Assembly: GCA_037349105.1 (NCBI GenBank)
Contig: JAYJMM010000101.1
Span: forward strand, 1,178,001-1,242,000
Reading direction: 5' to 3'
DNA: 64,000 bases
From: Limnomonas spitsbergensis
Taxonomy: Eukaryota; Chlorophyta; Chlorophyceae; Chlamydomonadales
Under the pieces are notes generated by a model that made no database searches, was not told the origin of the DNA, and worked only from the letters and a program-made list of their open reading frames with translations. Positions 33,795-46,000 of the stretch are shown here, in pieces. Position 1 is the stretch's first letter. Each line of letters starts with the position of its first letter. The translations under genes and the position numbers were made by a program.

Positions 33795-36700
33795 TTAGGA
33801 CAGCTTGCGCAGGAGCTCCCTCGCATTCTGCATGACCTCGGGCAGAGCGCTGCGCTGATGCTCCTCCAGCAGCATCGGGTGCAGCAGCCTCTGCACGTCA
33901 CTGCACAGCTCACGTTCGCCACCTGCCGCATGCATCAGTCGGTCCTGCTCAACATCCTTCATCCACCTCGTTGGTCGGCTTGTGTTCAAGCCCTGTTGAG
34001 CCTGTGCAGCATGCAGTAGGTGAGGGGTCCGAGCGGTTGGAGCACCTACCAGTGATAGGTATGATTTCTCTTTGATTCAAAATTTGAAACCATGCATCAG
34101 TTGGTCTTGCTCAACCTCAGTCATATCCATCTCGTCCGGTTGGCTTGCGTTCAAGCCCTGTTGAGCCTGCAGCATGGATGGGCAGCGGTTTTATGGCAGT
34201 TTAAGAACAAACCAGTTAACTGTCTGGCGATTTGAAGTACCAAACAGTTAACCGTCTCATTTCTCATTTTTTGGAATCAAAGGAGAAATATTCAAAATTT
34301 GACACCCACCAAAAAGCAGCCTGGTACCGTTATATACCACAGAGCCACAGCCACTCCCTATTAAATATTACACATAGCGATCAGCCAGGGAACGAGAAAA
34401 CAAACGAATCCCCTTTATGACAACAGCCATAAGACTAACAATCCCTTGCTCTTCTGATGGGCCACTGCAAGCCTGCACCTTGGCCCACCGCTTGTGGCAA
34501 AAGCAACGTGGCTGACCACAAAAAACGGGGCCTCTGGCTAGAGGACGGAATGTAGCTGACGCTTAGCTGAGTCACGTAAAAGGAACACTGCCTGAGACAC
34601 ACCTATCAGATCTCAACATTTCCCTAAGACCTGCTCACCAAAGAGGGACGCAGGCATTCGTTTTTGCCAGGGAAGAGCGCGGTCCGGGTGATCATCTCGT
34701 ACAGAAGGCAGCCAAGAGACCACACGTCGGCATGGCGGGAGTTGGTCGGGCGGCCCATGAGCAGCTCGGGGCTCTGGTACATTTCCGTGCCCCTGACACA
34801 CATAGCAGCACACATGAATACATGGCATGGCTGCACCATGGCCCAGGCTGTGCATAGTATCTGGAATTGAGCCTAGTCATTCCCTGCCAGCCCCATGCGG
34901 CAGAGTATTCAGCAGGGCCCAGTTGATAAACTGTTCCTGAATAGTGGGCCCGCCTGCTTAGAGTTTAGGGTTCAGACTGTTGTGTGGATGAACTGTAGCT
35001 GAAGTGTGGGCCCACCTGCTTAGTGTTCAAGGTTCAGACTGTTGTGTGGATGAACTGTAGCTGAAGTGTGGGCCCACCTGCTTAGTGTTCAAGGTTCAGA
35101 CTGTTGTGTGGATGAACTGTAGCTGAAGTGTGGGCACACCTGCTTAAAGTTTAGGGTTCAGACCGATGGGTGGCTGAACTGTAGCTGAAGTGTGGGCCCA
35201 CCTGCTCTCAAAGACCAGCGCGTTGTCCGGCTGGTCAAACATGGAGGCCTCCCCGAAGTCAGACAGCAGCATGGCCCCATCCAGCATCAGGAAGTTGTCC
35301 AGCTTGACGTCGCCGTGCGTGAAGCGCCGCTGGTGCAGCTGCTCCACCAGGGATGCCATCTCGATGAACGTGCTGCAGGAGAGAGGAAGGCAGGGTTAAG
35401 GGTTTAGGAGGGCAGGCGCGGACAGGGGTTTAGGTTAGCCCTTAACCCTAAACTTGCTGCAGGAGAGAGGTGGCAGAAGCAACCGGGCTGGATATCAATG
35501 ATGATAAACGTCGCTTTCATAACTTTGAAGTTGCTTCAATTAAACAATTTACTAGAAAAAGGAATGGCAGCAAGGCGTTGCAGCTGCTCCACCACTCCAA
35601 GGGTGCCTACGGACTTTCTGTAGATTTGCTTTGCCTTCCCTAATAATTAACGTTGCTTAGGGTTAGGGGATCCACAAATGTACTAATTATCGGTTGTCGA
35701 CCAGGTTTCAGTCAGAAATTAAGGTTTGGTCGATCATTTGCCCTGAGGGCAGCATTGAAACCCAAGGGAAGGCAAATCAAATATATGGTAGTGCAGGAGA
35801 GAGGAACACATGAGCAGCCAAGCGTAACATCGGCTATGATCTACCGTAGATTTAATTTGCCCTCCCTCGGGTATAAAAAAAAATCTTTTAATGCTGTCCT
35901 CAGGGCAAACTTTTGATCAGAGCAAACTCTTACTTTCTGACTGAAATCTGGCGCTGACAATCAATAATTGTTAATTTCGTGGATCCCTCCAGAACCCTAA
36001 ACAACGCTCATTATGAGGAAAGGCAAAGCAAATCTACAGTACGCCACTTTTGCAAATTCGCATTTGCTTCAAGGAAAAGGAAAGGAATGGCAGTGATTCA
36101 TTGCGGTAGCAATGAGGCAACAAATATGCCTTGTTGGTGAGCTAGCCGCGCAATGAGGCACAGCAGCGTGTGGCAGTGAGTCAAAGCACCCATCCAGGAG
36201 GGTGAATTAACACTGCGTCATGGCGGGTGCCTGCTGACGCACGTCATTTCACTGCTAATCATGTACACGCAAACACACACAAATTGCCGCAGCTCGGTGA
36301 CCCATCACAGCACACCGCACCGCAGATACCACGCATCCCAACCAGGGACACAGGATACAGGCCGCTTGGGCAAAAATCCTGTATTGTATTGTATTGTATC
36401 GATACGGTCCACTACGGTGCACCGACTGAAAATCCACACTTGTGTCCCCGTATTGGCAAAAAATCCCATATCGTATCGTACCGTTTCGTATTACTATATT
36501 CCTTATCCTGTGTCCCTGACCCCAACACGACACCATCTGCCACAGTACAGCGCGGCAAAACTCAACGCACCGCAGCACTGCGACCACCCATCCAGCGCCC
36601 TCAGTGCTCGTCTGCTGCTCCAGCCACTGACGCATGTTCATGTCACCGCGCTGAAGAATCAGGATCACCTGAGCGGCACAAGAGCACACGCACATCACGG

Positions 36701-39700
36701 CGGAAGCAAGTAACAGCACATAACGGCACAAGTAAGTAACAGCACAAGTAAAAACAGCACATAACGGCACCAGTAACAGCACATAACGGCACAAGTAAGT
36801 AACAGCACATCATGGCACAAGTAAGTAACAGCACATCACGGCACAAGTAAGTAACAGCACAGCATGGCACACTTAAGTTACAGCACAGCACATCCAACAG
36901 GTAACAACCTATTTGTGTTAAAACTGCTCTAAAGTCAGTCAACAGCAAGCAGTGGCCTCCATGGCTGTTTTTTTTTGTGATCTGAAATAAGCCAAGTCTG
37001 AATGAAGCCATCTAAATGAAGCCATGTCAAAATTAATCCGTTCCTACCAGTACCAAAACAACACCAATACAAATTGCCCCCTCCCCCATAGCCGTACATA
37101 TAACCAGGGCCTATAACCACCATAACACGTGGTGATCTTTATAACTTCTTTTGTACCTCCAGGGACTTTGTGTTCAGCAGATACAGTCTACCACTGGTGA
37201 GTCTAGTAGCATCGCCTGGCCATTTCGAAAGGGGCTAATGGGCAGTTGCCTGGCCCTTTGGAAATAGGTCATTTGTCAGTTGCCTGGCCCTTTTGATAGA
37301 TGCTATTTGGCGGTTGCCTGGCCCTTTTGAAAGAGGTCCTTGGGCAGTCGCCCAGCCCTTTCGAAGAGGCTGTTTTGCGGTTACTGAAGTACTGCATCAT
37401 TAACCCTCCCTACCTCATCCTTGATCCTGGTGTAGTTGAGGAGGCGGACCGCGCCGTCCCAGCCAGACAGGTGATCCAGGGCGGTGACCTCAGCCAGCAC
37501 ATTGGCCAGGACGCACTCAGAGGTCACATCCACTTTCTGCAACATATTAGGTTCAGGGTAGCAGTTATAAATCCTAGTCACGTCCACTTTCTGCAATGCA
37601 TCAGATTCAGGGTTAAGGGTTTAGTCCTAGTCATGAGCACTTTCTGCAACATATTAGGTTCAGGGTAGCAGTTATAAATCCTAGTCACGTCCACTTTCTG
37701 CAATGCATCAGATTCAGGGTTAAGGGTTTAGTCCTAGTCATGAGCACTTTCTGCAACATATTAGGTTCAGGGTAGCAGTTATAAATCCTAGTCACGTCCA
37801 CAATCTGCAATGCATCAGATTCAGGGTTAAGGGTTTAGTCCTAGTCATGAGCACTTTCTGCAACATATTAGGTTCAGGGTAGCAGTTATAAATCCTAGTC
37901 ACGTCCACAATCTGCAATGCATCAGATTCAGGGTTAAGGGTTTAGTCCTAGTCATGAGCACTTTCTGCAACATATTAGGTTCAGGGTTCAGGTCTAAATC
38001 CTAATCACGTCCACTTTCTGCAATGCATCACATTCAGGGTTGTGGCCGGCGGCCCAAGCAAAAGGCCAGAGGTGGCAGAGCTGGATTAACACTAACAGCG
38101 CTAGAACAATTCCGATCCCCTGGCCCCCCTGGTCCCCTCATCCAAGTTCAAATGGCACACGACATCCTATTAGTCTCTAGTGTTGCAGGCACACCGCTGG
38201 ACCCTCTTAATAGGGCTACCAGGCAGAGCCACCATTGAGCAAATTGGGACCAAATCCATTTGGCGTGCGGCCTACGGCCCAAGCTCAAAGCCAGGAAGCA
38301 GCAGAGCTGCAGCCAAGAGCGCAAAAACAAAACCAACCCCCTGGTCCCCTAATCTTGACCCCAACACGAGCCCTCCATCCTAGGTCAAGTGGCACATGGC
38401 ATCTCATGAAGTCTCTTTATTGCGGGCACACCGCCAGACCATCTCAATAGGGGTTTCGGGCAGAGCCACCATTGAGCAAATTGGGACCAAACCCATTCGG
38501 CGTGAGTCCTACGGCCCAAGCTAAAAGCCAGGAAGCAGCAGAGCTGCAGCCAAGAGCGCTTAAACAGCACCAACCCCCTGGTACCCTTATCTTGACCCCA
38601 AACGGGCCCTCCAACCAAGGTCAAGTAACACATGGCAATCCTCTCAAGTCTCTTACGTTGTGGACGTGCAGAGCACCTTTGAAGGGCTTCTGGACAGCTA
38701 CCTTCTGGCCCATGGGGACCCAACCCATTTGGTTTTGCGTACAAATGGCGGCGCAAACCATAGGGTTAAGGATCTAGGGTCTAGGCCAGGAAGGAAGCAG
38801 ATTAGTTACCGCCAGGAGCGCTGACATAAAACTCATTCCCTGATCCCCTCACCTTAACCATGACAGGCTCACTGTCCAAGGCTGCCTCGTGCACACAGCA
38901 TTGGGGTTAAGGCCGTAAGGGCAAACCCTGGGCACTGATCCCCTCACCTTGACCACCACAGGCCCCCCATCCAAGGACGCCTCGTACACAGAGCTGAACG
39001 CGGTGTGCGCCAGCTGGCGGCCGTGCACCAGGCGCTCCACGAGCCCGCTGTCGCCGCTGCGGCACCGCAGACGGTCCATGACCTCCCACAGGCGCTGAGG
39101 GAGCGTGAGGCCGTTCTCCACGGACGAGCAATCGCCCGAGGTATCCTCGATCCACCATCCTGGGTGCAGCGTGCGGGGAGCAGCGTTTTTCTTTCGTGCA
39201 CTTCAGCTACACTTCAGCTACACCTCTGCTACACTTCAGCTACACTTCAGCTATATGACAGCGTACATGCGTGGAAGCCTGATGCATCATGACGACAGAC
39301 TGGCAGTTGGCCGCACACTCATCCAGTGCAAAACAACACAAAGACGCAGCAGGCAGGTGTCAGGCGGGCAGGCAGTGACAGGCAGGCAGGTGGGCTGCAA
39401 GCAGACGGGCAGACAGGCAGGTGGCAAGCAGGCAGAAAGACAGGCAGCTGGCTGGCAGGCTGGCAGGCAGGCAGGTAGACAGGTGGCAGGGAGGCAGGTA
39501 GGCAGACAGGCAAGTGGCAGGCTGGCAGACAGACAGACAGGCAGGTGGCACGCTAAAAGACAGGCAGGAAAGAGGAAACAGGCAGGTGGCAGGCTGACAG
39601 ACAGGCAGACAGGAGACATACAGGCAGGGGGGCCGCACCGTCATCCAGTGCGAAAGACGAAAGCTGTTCCTGTACTCCCTTGGCGGCGCCTGCAGCTTTC

Positions 39701-41221
39701 CCAGTGTCCTGGACCGGCTGCAGGTCCCCTGAGCCCCTCTTCCCCCCACCGCCCCGCAGCCGCTGCTGAGAGGGGGGCGCCTTGCGGGGCAGAGCAATCA
39801 GCACCTTGTGTTTGCTGGCGTGCGGGCGCTGCTGCTGGTCCGCACCCTTGCAGCGCGCGGCTGCGTGCTGCGGCTGCTGCGCTTTTCTAGCTTGCTCCGG
39901 AACCGGAGGACGGGCCTTCTCCGCCACCATGTGCAGGGGTGTTGACGTGATGCTGGCCAGTCTGCCTTGGCGCGGCAGCAGCACTCGCAGCATGTCCGGG
40001 TCGTGGGACTGCCGGAACGAGGCTGCCACGGCTTTGCCCAATCGCATCGGTTTGTCCTCTTGCTGATCTCCGGCAGGGCCCTGTAAAAGGAGGGGAGCAG
40101 GTGGATGGCCCCTTGAAGATCAGGCAGCTTGAATTCTCATATTGTGAGAGATCCGCCATCAGTCAGTGATTGGGGTGACACTCGATACAGGTGATCTGTT
40201 ACACAGCTGGAGTAGCCTAACGGATTAGCCCGTGATCATGAAGAGTTGTGGGTTTAAACCTATCAATATTATCTTTATGCAGTGCAGATGGCTAAGGGTT
40301 TGGTCCGCATCATGTCGACTTCCTGCAACAGATCAAGGCGCCAAAGCAGCTGTGCAGAAGACTACAGACCCAGAGTCCCAGTTGCAGTTTTCAGCACTCT
40401 CACTTGCTGCTTTAGTGCGAAGTTGAGCATTGGAATTTTGATGCTGGAAGGCGTTGTGCTGCTGACAGCGCCGCGCCCGTGCCTGATGTCCTGCTGCCAC
40501 TCATCGTCAGAGCCATCCTCCAAGGACCAGGTTGGGGTCACAGCCCCGGCCAAGCGGCTTTCCAGGGAAGATGGGCCCAGACGTTCCGGGGAGCGCAGGG
40601 CCCCTGCTGCTGCTGGTTGGGGCCAGCTCTGGAGTCCTGACGGGGTGTAATCCTCCTGAATGATATTGCAGAGCTGCCGAACTGTGGGCTTGCATCCCAG
40701 GCGTTGCTCAGCGAGCACGAGAGAAGCCTGCAGCTGCTCTGGCTCGATCTCAAAGCCTGCTAGCTCCTCGAGTCGGCACGAGACGTCATAGTCTCGGTTG
40801 AGGTCATTCCCGTAGCGGCTGACGATACTGCTTGTGCTGACTGGGCTGACTGATGTCTGGGCCTGAACGCAGGGGTGCATGCCATGGGAGGGCGGTGTGT
40901 TGCAGTGTCTGGTACACCACCCAAAAGCCTTTTTTGGAGGGCCAGGCATGGGCTGTGCAAAAGGATTCATGTATGAACACAAAATATATGGCCAGGTTCA
41001 AAAGTCTGTAACAGATGCGAACAGAGCGACGTGACAGCTTGAAAAATCACGCACTGCGTAGCGGGAAGGTGTCCGATCTCTAAAGTCCTGTAAAGAAGGA
41101 GAGCATGGTTGCGTTAAAAGTTGAGAATTGAATGAGAAACTGTGAGTCTTGGAACTGTGATCCGACTCACGCTCGTCATGAACAGGCGGGGGATTTGCGG
41201 CGAAGCGGAAGCGATGTCCAT
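33795..41221 (-). CDS. Protein kinase, Mps1/TTK-like, 674 residues
   Basis: Exons (- strand): 41221-41171, 41087-41055, 40952-40404, 40080-39639, 39159-38948, 37536-37414, 36668-36529, 35372-35202, 34792-34639, 33944-33795 (TAA). Phases agree (2025 nt). Residues 1-360 are low-complexity. The kinase domain follows: SSVYEASLDGGPVVVK with beta-3 Lys429, alpha-C Glu445 (LAEVTAL), hinge LILQRGDMNMRQWLEQQ, catalytic loop HGDVKLDN 536-543, DFG 555-557, GTEMYQSPELL and ADVWSLGCLLYEM. Order and spacing of the N-lobe, the hinge 'GDxNxxxWL' and the '.FLMLDG' after the catalytic loop best recall Mps1/TTK, the spindle-checkpoint dual-specificity kinase; this assignment is from memory. Key catalytic residues are present, so it is probably active. 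The 40080-39639 donor (ACG|gtgcgg) and the 36529 donor (TC|gtgttg) were chosen by phase and are the least certain. Divergent from the bestrophin gene. Confidence 0.85.
33925..34185 (-). repeat. Copy of the acceptor + start of the kinase's last exon
   Basis: Plus-strand 'gcatcagtcggtcctgctca' at 33931 is repeated as 'gcatcagttggtcttgctca' at 34091, with the following 'gttcaagccctgttgagcct' also repeated. On the - strand the copy keeps a gttgagca acceptor-like context but with AA replacing AG. Confidence 0.85.
34925..35215 (-). repeat. Four copies of the donor junction of kinase exon 35372-35202
   Basis: Plus-strand 'tgtgggcccacctgctt' occurs at about 34946, 35005, 35068 and 35131, then the true 'gtgggcccacctgctctc' at 35193. 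On the - strand each is AGCAG|gtgggc. The 63-bp spacers carry ttcagactgttgtgtgg and gtagctgaagtg. Confidence 0.9.
35373..36528 (-). other. Kinase intron between exons 36668-36529 and 35372-35202
   Basis: About 1.15 kb, AT-richer than the flanks. It contains two related words 'aaaatcctgtattgtattg' and 'aaaaatcccatatcgtatcg' at about 36373 and 36465, and a repeated 'tttgccttccct..taat' region at 35625-35870. No gene seen. Confidence 0.5.
36685..36895 (-). repeat. About 20-25 bp array upstream of kinase exon 36668-36529
   Basis: Plus-strand units 'gtaacagcacataacggcac' plus 'aagtaa'. On the - strand they read ttacttgtgccgttatgtgc, similar to the exon's acceptor approach (gctcttgtgccgctcag). Confidence 0.75.
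37519..38045 (-). repeat. About ten copies of the acceptor + start of kinase exon 37536-37414
   Basis: Plus-strand 'cacgtccactttctgcaa' and 'catgagcactttctgcaac' alternate about every 50 bp. On the - strand each reads ttgcag|aaagtggacgtgac, nearly the true acceptor and exon start (ttgcag|AAAGTGGATGTGAC). The higher-order unit is about 108 bp with ttagggttcaggg-type words. Confidence 0.95.
38060..38950 (-). repeat. Four degenerate 240-bp units copying the donor junction of kinase exon 39159-38948
   Basis: Plus-strand words 'cccctcaccttgaccaccac' and 'ccatccaagg.cgcctcgt' of the exon end recur in mutated form near 38860 (caccttaaccatgacagg), 38600, 38345 and 38120. They alternate with 'gagcaaattgggaccaaa.ccatt' and 'ccaggaagcagcagagctgc'. 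Confidence 0.85.
39290..39645 (-). repeat. Copy of the donor junction of kinase exon 40080-39639 plus caggcagg array
   Basis: Plus-strand 'ggccgcacactcatccagtg' at about 39310 duplicates 'ggccgcaccgtcatccagtg' at 39631 (exon end on - strand). The interval 39350-39620 is a caggcaggtggcaggc array derived from the bases just after the donor. Confidence 0.85.
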
Positions 41222-43043
41222 GCTTAGGGATCGGCTGTGTGAAACAGGCTATCTGTCGATTCGAGGATGTCAACAAAGTGTTACAGTCCCATAGCGATAA
41301 GAGTTCCCTTAAAATGAAATTGGCTCCACCTGTCTACAATTGCAGTTCCTTTTATGATACCTGAAAGACAACCCAAGGAGTGTGGATATGTGTGGGAGGA
41401 CCTGAATTTGCAGTTTCTTTCTTGGTGTCTTCCATGTGGCCTGCATGACCAGATTCACTCCAAATCGCTTTCAGCTTGTAAAACATGTAACTGGTATGGC
41501 AAGACATTGAAGCTCTGGATCTCTCGACCCAGAACATTGATGGAATATTGGTACATGCTCCTGTCATCCCGGATCTTGTCTCCTGCAATTCTCCAGCACC
41601 GTTTATGCACAGCTATTGAAACATCACGTGACGCCTGGTCGGAGGGACGGCTTTGAGTCAGCACAAATCAATCAGCTTCATAATCCCTTTCAAGCTTTGG
41701 CCAAATGTCAGACGCAGTCTATTTTATCGTGCTTGAGCTACAATTCAGCTGGGGATACATCAATGCCTGCAGCCGAGGGGGCCTGGTGCAGCATACCTTC
41801 CTGCTTAGGCCACTGACCAAAGGCCGGTCAAGGTCTCGCCTCATGGGCCTAGTACTCGCTGCCCAGCGGCTGCCTGACGTTACCCTAGCGAAAGCTGAAG
41901 TTTATAACGTTGCTTACCTGCTCACCTGCTGGGTAAGCGGGTATGTGAAGTTTTTGTGAAGTTTTTACAGTCCATCAGAGCATCACATTTTATGCATGGG
42001 ACATGTGCCCGTAAACCGGTACAGGCACTTGATACACTATGACAGAAAGCGAAAACCAGTGACCCCCCTGGGCAAGCAACTAGCAGACAACCACGACAGT
42101 GGCGTGGGAATGAACCCCATAGTGAAGAAGATAAGCCCCAGCCATAAAACATGACGTGGGTGCAAAAGAATTCGAATAAGCACCGCCTAGAAATTTAGGG
42201 GGGAGACGGGAGATTTGGCAAAGTTTTGAGATGATTATCTCTCTTCATGATACACTGAAAGGTAAAAGAACCAAATTTTTTCCAGAACACAGATGCAGAA
42301 TCCTCTGCATTTTGATGGGGTTTGCATCATTCTCAACCTGCTGGGTGCACCCAGGCCCCCCTTACATAGGAGGGGGGAAGGAACATGGAACCCGGTGATC
42401 TCGACAGGGGGGAGGAGTCGTTTAGCGGGTTCGATCCCTCAACCTTCGGGTTCACGCTAAAGGAATCCCTGGACTTCAGCTGGGGACTGACCCCAGCCTG
42501 GGGCGAGATCAGGGGCACCATGGGGCAGAGCAGGGAAAAGCAGGGGGGACAGGGACTGTTTATTAGTTAGCTCGTGAGCTATGGTAGTTGCTCAATCGGG
42601 CTGACATACATGCATGCACGGTACATGCTGAGCACGAGCCTAGCTGCTGAGCCTGAACAGCATGTCATAGATGCGATCCCTTGCATTCATGTTGAATTTA
42701 GGCTACGTACCGTACCATCTGTCCATTATGTGTCAGATCCCAGCCTTGTCAGCCCGTAAGCTTTCAAACGCGATTCGGCAAACACTCACTGGCGTTGCAA
42801 GCACTGATCTAGACTTTTTACGCAGCCTATTTGCTAGAGGGCGGTCGACGGAGATGCCCGCGGAGATTGCTTGATCCAGAGGCTCGATCTCAACAGATCT
42901 GGATCAGCTTGATTCGGAGGTTGGGGTTGAGCGACAGACCTGCATGCGGGCACGCGAGCTTCCGTTGGTATTGCTGGCCTGGATGCAACTTGGTAGCGTC
43001 GAGCCTGCGTGTGCGCATATATAACATCTTAAGACGACTCATA
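41222..43043. promoter_or_regulatory. Divergent intergenic region, presumed to contain both promoters
   Basis: It separates the - strand kinase start from the + strand bestrophin start (1.8 kb). It contains SINE-like copy C at 42345-42453 and a TATATAA word at about 43016-43022. That word is so close to the chosen bestrophin ATG (43044) that it could only serve an almost leaderless transcript. Short open frames at 41354-41656 have no recognisable domain. Confidence 0.4.
42345..42453 (+). mobile_element. SINE-like dispersed repeat, copy C (3' half)
   Basis: Matches the 3' half of copies A and B: cttacataggagg, ggaacatggaacccggtgat, gcgggttcgatccctcaacc. Truncated on the 5' side. Confidence 0.5.
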
Positions 43044-46000
43044 ATGGATGTAGCGTCTTCTTCAAATGCATCCCGAATCCACATAAGGTCACAAGCCTGT
43101 CGCCCGAAGCGACTTTCCCTCCGACCGTTGGCATCATTTAGCGTCGACTCCTTCCTGCACGAGATAGAGCTTCGATTTGATTCAGAGAAGGAGAGCGCAA
43201 GAACGCAGAATAGACCGGTGAGAGACGGGGGCCATCTTGCATGAGGACATATACCCGGGGGCGGCAACTCTAGTGTGTCAGCAATTATATAGGCGGTCGT
43301 GCGCAGGTATTCTCGCATGCTTCATGGAGGCGGCATCGATCGTCCACCAGGCAAGCCTTCTTGACGCTTTCCTTAAAATGCGCATGTGATGTGGCAGCGA
43401 GTGATGATGGGATTCTCACTTGCTCACCCCATGCGCCCGCAGGTTCATTCGCCATCTGTCGACGATCCCCGAATCGATGGTGATCCGCGGCGTGCTTTGG
43501 CACGTCAGCTTCTTCATCCTACTAGCAACGGGTGCGTGCACGGGGGTGGATGAAACCTGTCAAACCTGTCACCCGCCCACACACACCTGACACTGCTGGA
43601 GCCCCTCACCCCTCTCACACTGACCTGTTTGAATCTAAACCTTGGCTTTGGAACTGCCGTTCTAACTCACCTCTCTTTATGCAGGAGTGGCATATTTTAA
43701 TCACTTCCAACTCGTGCGAGGCCTCCCCCTCCCCCAGCAGATAGCTATTGAGCCCATGCAGGTAGGTGGCCCTACAGAGCCCATGCACGGCCCATGCAGG
43801 CAGTTGGCCATAAATCCCTTGTGCGAACCATACAGCTGGGATGTCATATAGCCCATACAGAGTCCCATGCGAAGCATGTGCATGTAGATGGTCATATAGC
43901 CCATGCAGAGCCCATGCAAATAGGAGGTGGCTATGCTGAGTCCATGCAGTGTCCATGTGGCCTTGAAGAGAGTCTCAAAGAAAATGAAATCTATAATTTC
44001 ACTAGCATTTAAGTATGGTACATTCGGAAAATACTCTCTTAGCCTGATAAGTGTTGTACATGGCCCTGTCGATTTGAATTCGGCTACCCTTCACATCTCA
44101 TCAAAATGCACTGATGCACTGACGCTCTATCAGCTCGGGCAAAACTCAAGGAGTGTACTTTGCCCAGCGGACTTTGTCTTTCCGCGCTTCATGTTGCTGT
44201 CGTCAAGTATACAACAATTACCGGTATGCTTCAAATAGTATAGCATAAGCATGCTTTAGTGCTGTGTTCATAAAGAAATTGAAGGCAGCACTTTATCATA
44301 TTTGGGGGGCAGCCGGGCGGGCGGCCAGCCACCAGTGTGCTCATTGGAAGCAGATCATGACCGTCCACACAAGCACAAGATATGCTGTGCCACGGCTCCT
44401 CGGCCTTAGGCCAGGAGGAAGCTCAAGTGCAGCTCAAGTGTACTAGAGCCTCGTGCCACTGGCCTTGTCTTGAGCCGTGTTGCTGTAACATGGCTGGTGT
44501 TGCGGCTGTTTCTGCTCTGCAGCTGACTTCGTTCGCGCTTTCCCTGCTCCTTGTTTTCCGGACGAACGCGAGCTACGCGCGGTGGCAAGAGGCGCGCAAG
44601 AAGTTTGGCACCATCACGACGACTGGGAAAGATATTATCCGCCAGGCAAGCAGCAAATGGGCCTGCCCTGTCGTGTCATGTATAAAGCTAGGGGTTTCGG
44701 GCTTAACGCCCAATCAATATGGACTACAGTGCTGTTCCTAGCGTGCTTCAGGTACACTTCAGCTACATCCTGGCCTGCGGAAAAAGGGGCCTGAAGCATG
44801 TAGCCCTGTTGCTAGGGCCAGCAAACGTAGGCCGGGCATGCTTTGGTCCCCAGTCCCCACTGGCCCAGCTGTGGCCATCAGACCGACTGCATTATTACGA
44901 CTGGGGGAGATCGGCGGTTCAACACAGTTTAACTCTGCGAACAATCAAGTAACTATTTACCACAATCATTTGCGGAATACTGCCTTGGTCATCATCACTC
45001 TAGCGCATTCCTCCTTGTGTTTGCCAGGCCACATTGGGCAGCAGCTGGGCAGCCACCACTGCGCCAATGCGGACCAAACCTTGGCCTTCGGTCAATGAAC
45101 CCAGCAGGAGGCATTACTGCTGCTTCAAGCCCTCAAGGTTGTAGGCTGTGCTCAGAGTTTACTTTTGCATGTCTCAGCTACGTGTCAGTTACACTGAGGC
45201 CGCTGGCCGGATGCCCCGTTTGCGGCCAGACATGCTGTTCTACCCACCTGCCGTAGGCCGGTCCAGGCTGGGGCCTAATCAGGCCTGTGGCCGCCGCGGG
45301 GCGGCGCGTCGAAAGTAGAAGGATAGCAGAGAAAAGAAACACTGGCCGTGCTGTGTGTCAATAGAAGCTGAAGTCCTCTGACAGAAAGACTGCCTATTAT
45401 TTCCCTCCACCCCACCCCTCATCGTTGCGGGGCGTCTAGGCAGCCACCACTGGGCTGATTGAGATCCAAGCCTTGACCGGCCTCCGGCCGATGAACCCTG
45501 CAGCAGGGCTTGCTGCTGCTTCATGCACCCATGAATGTAGGCCATGCTGTGCCTCCGGTGCAGCTGAACTCCTCACTGCATAACATACACACCACTGGCC
45601 ATCTCCCTCCACCCCGCCTCTCGCAGTCACTGGCTTGGTTCCGATTCGAAGACTGGGAGGGCAAGTCGCAGCTGGGGCGCTGGGTGACAGCTCTCGCAAA
45701 ATGCAGCATCAGCCACCTGAGGGGCGCTGACGATGACCTGTCTGTGTCGCTGGCTGGATGCTTAAAGCCGGAGGAGATTCAGCAGCTGGAGATCAGCAGA
45801 CACAGGTGCGTGTCGCTGTTTATTTGAAGGATGCTTCAGCTGCTTTTAAGCTGCATCACGGCCTACAGCCGGGGTGGGGCCTGGTGCTTGAAACCGGAGG
45901 AGATTCAGCAGCTGGAGATCAGCAGACACAGGTGCGTGCCGCTGTTTATTTGAAGGATGCTTCAGCTGCTTTTAAGCTGCATCACGGCCTACAGCCGGGG

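Noticed and set aside
43016..43022. TATA box for the bestrophin gene
   Set aside because: TATATAA lies only about 22 bp before the chosen ATG, leaving almost no leader; not strong enough to call.
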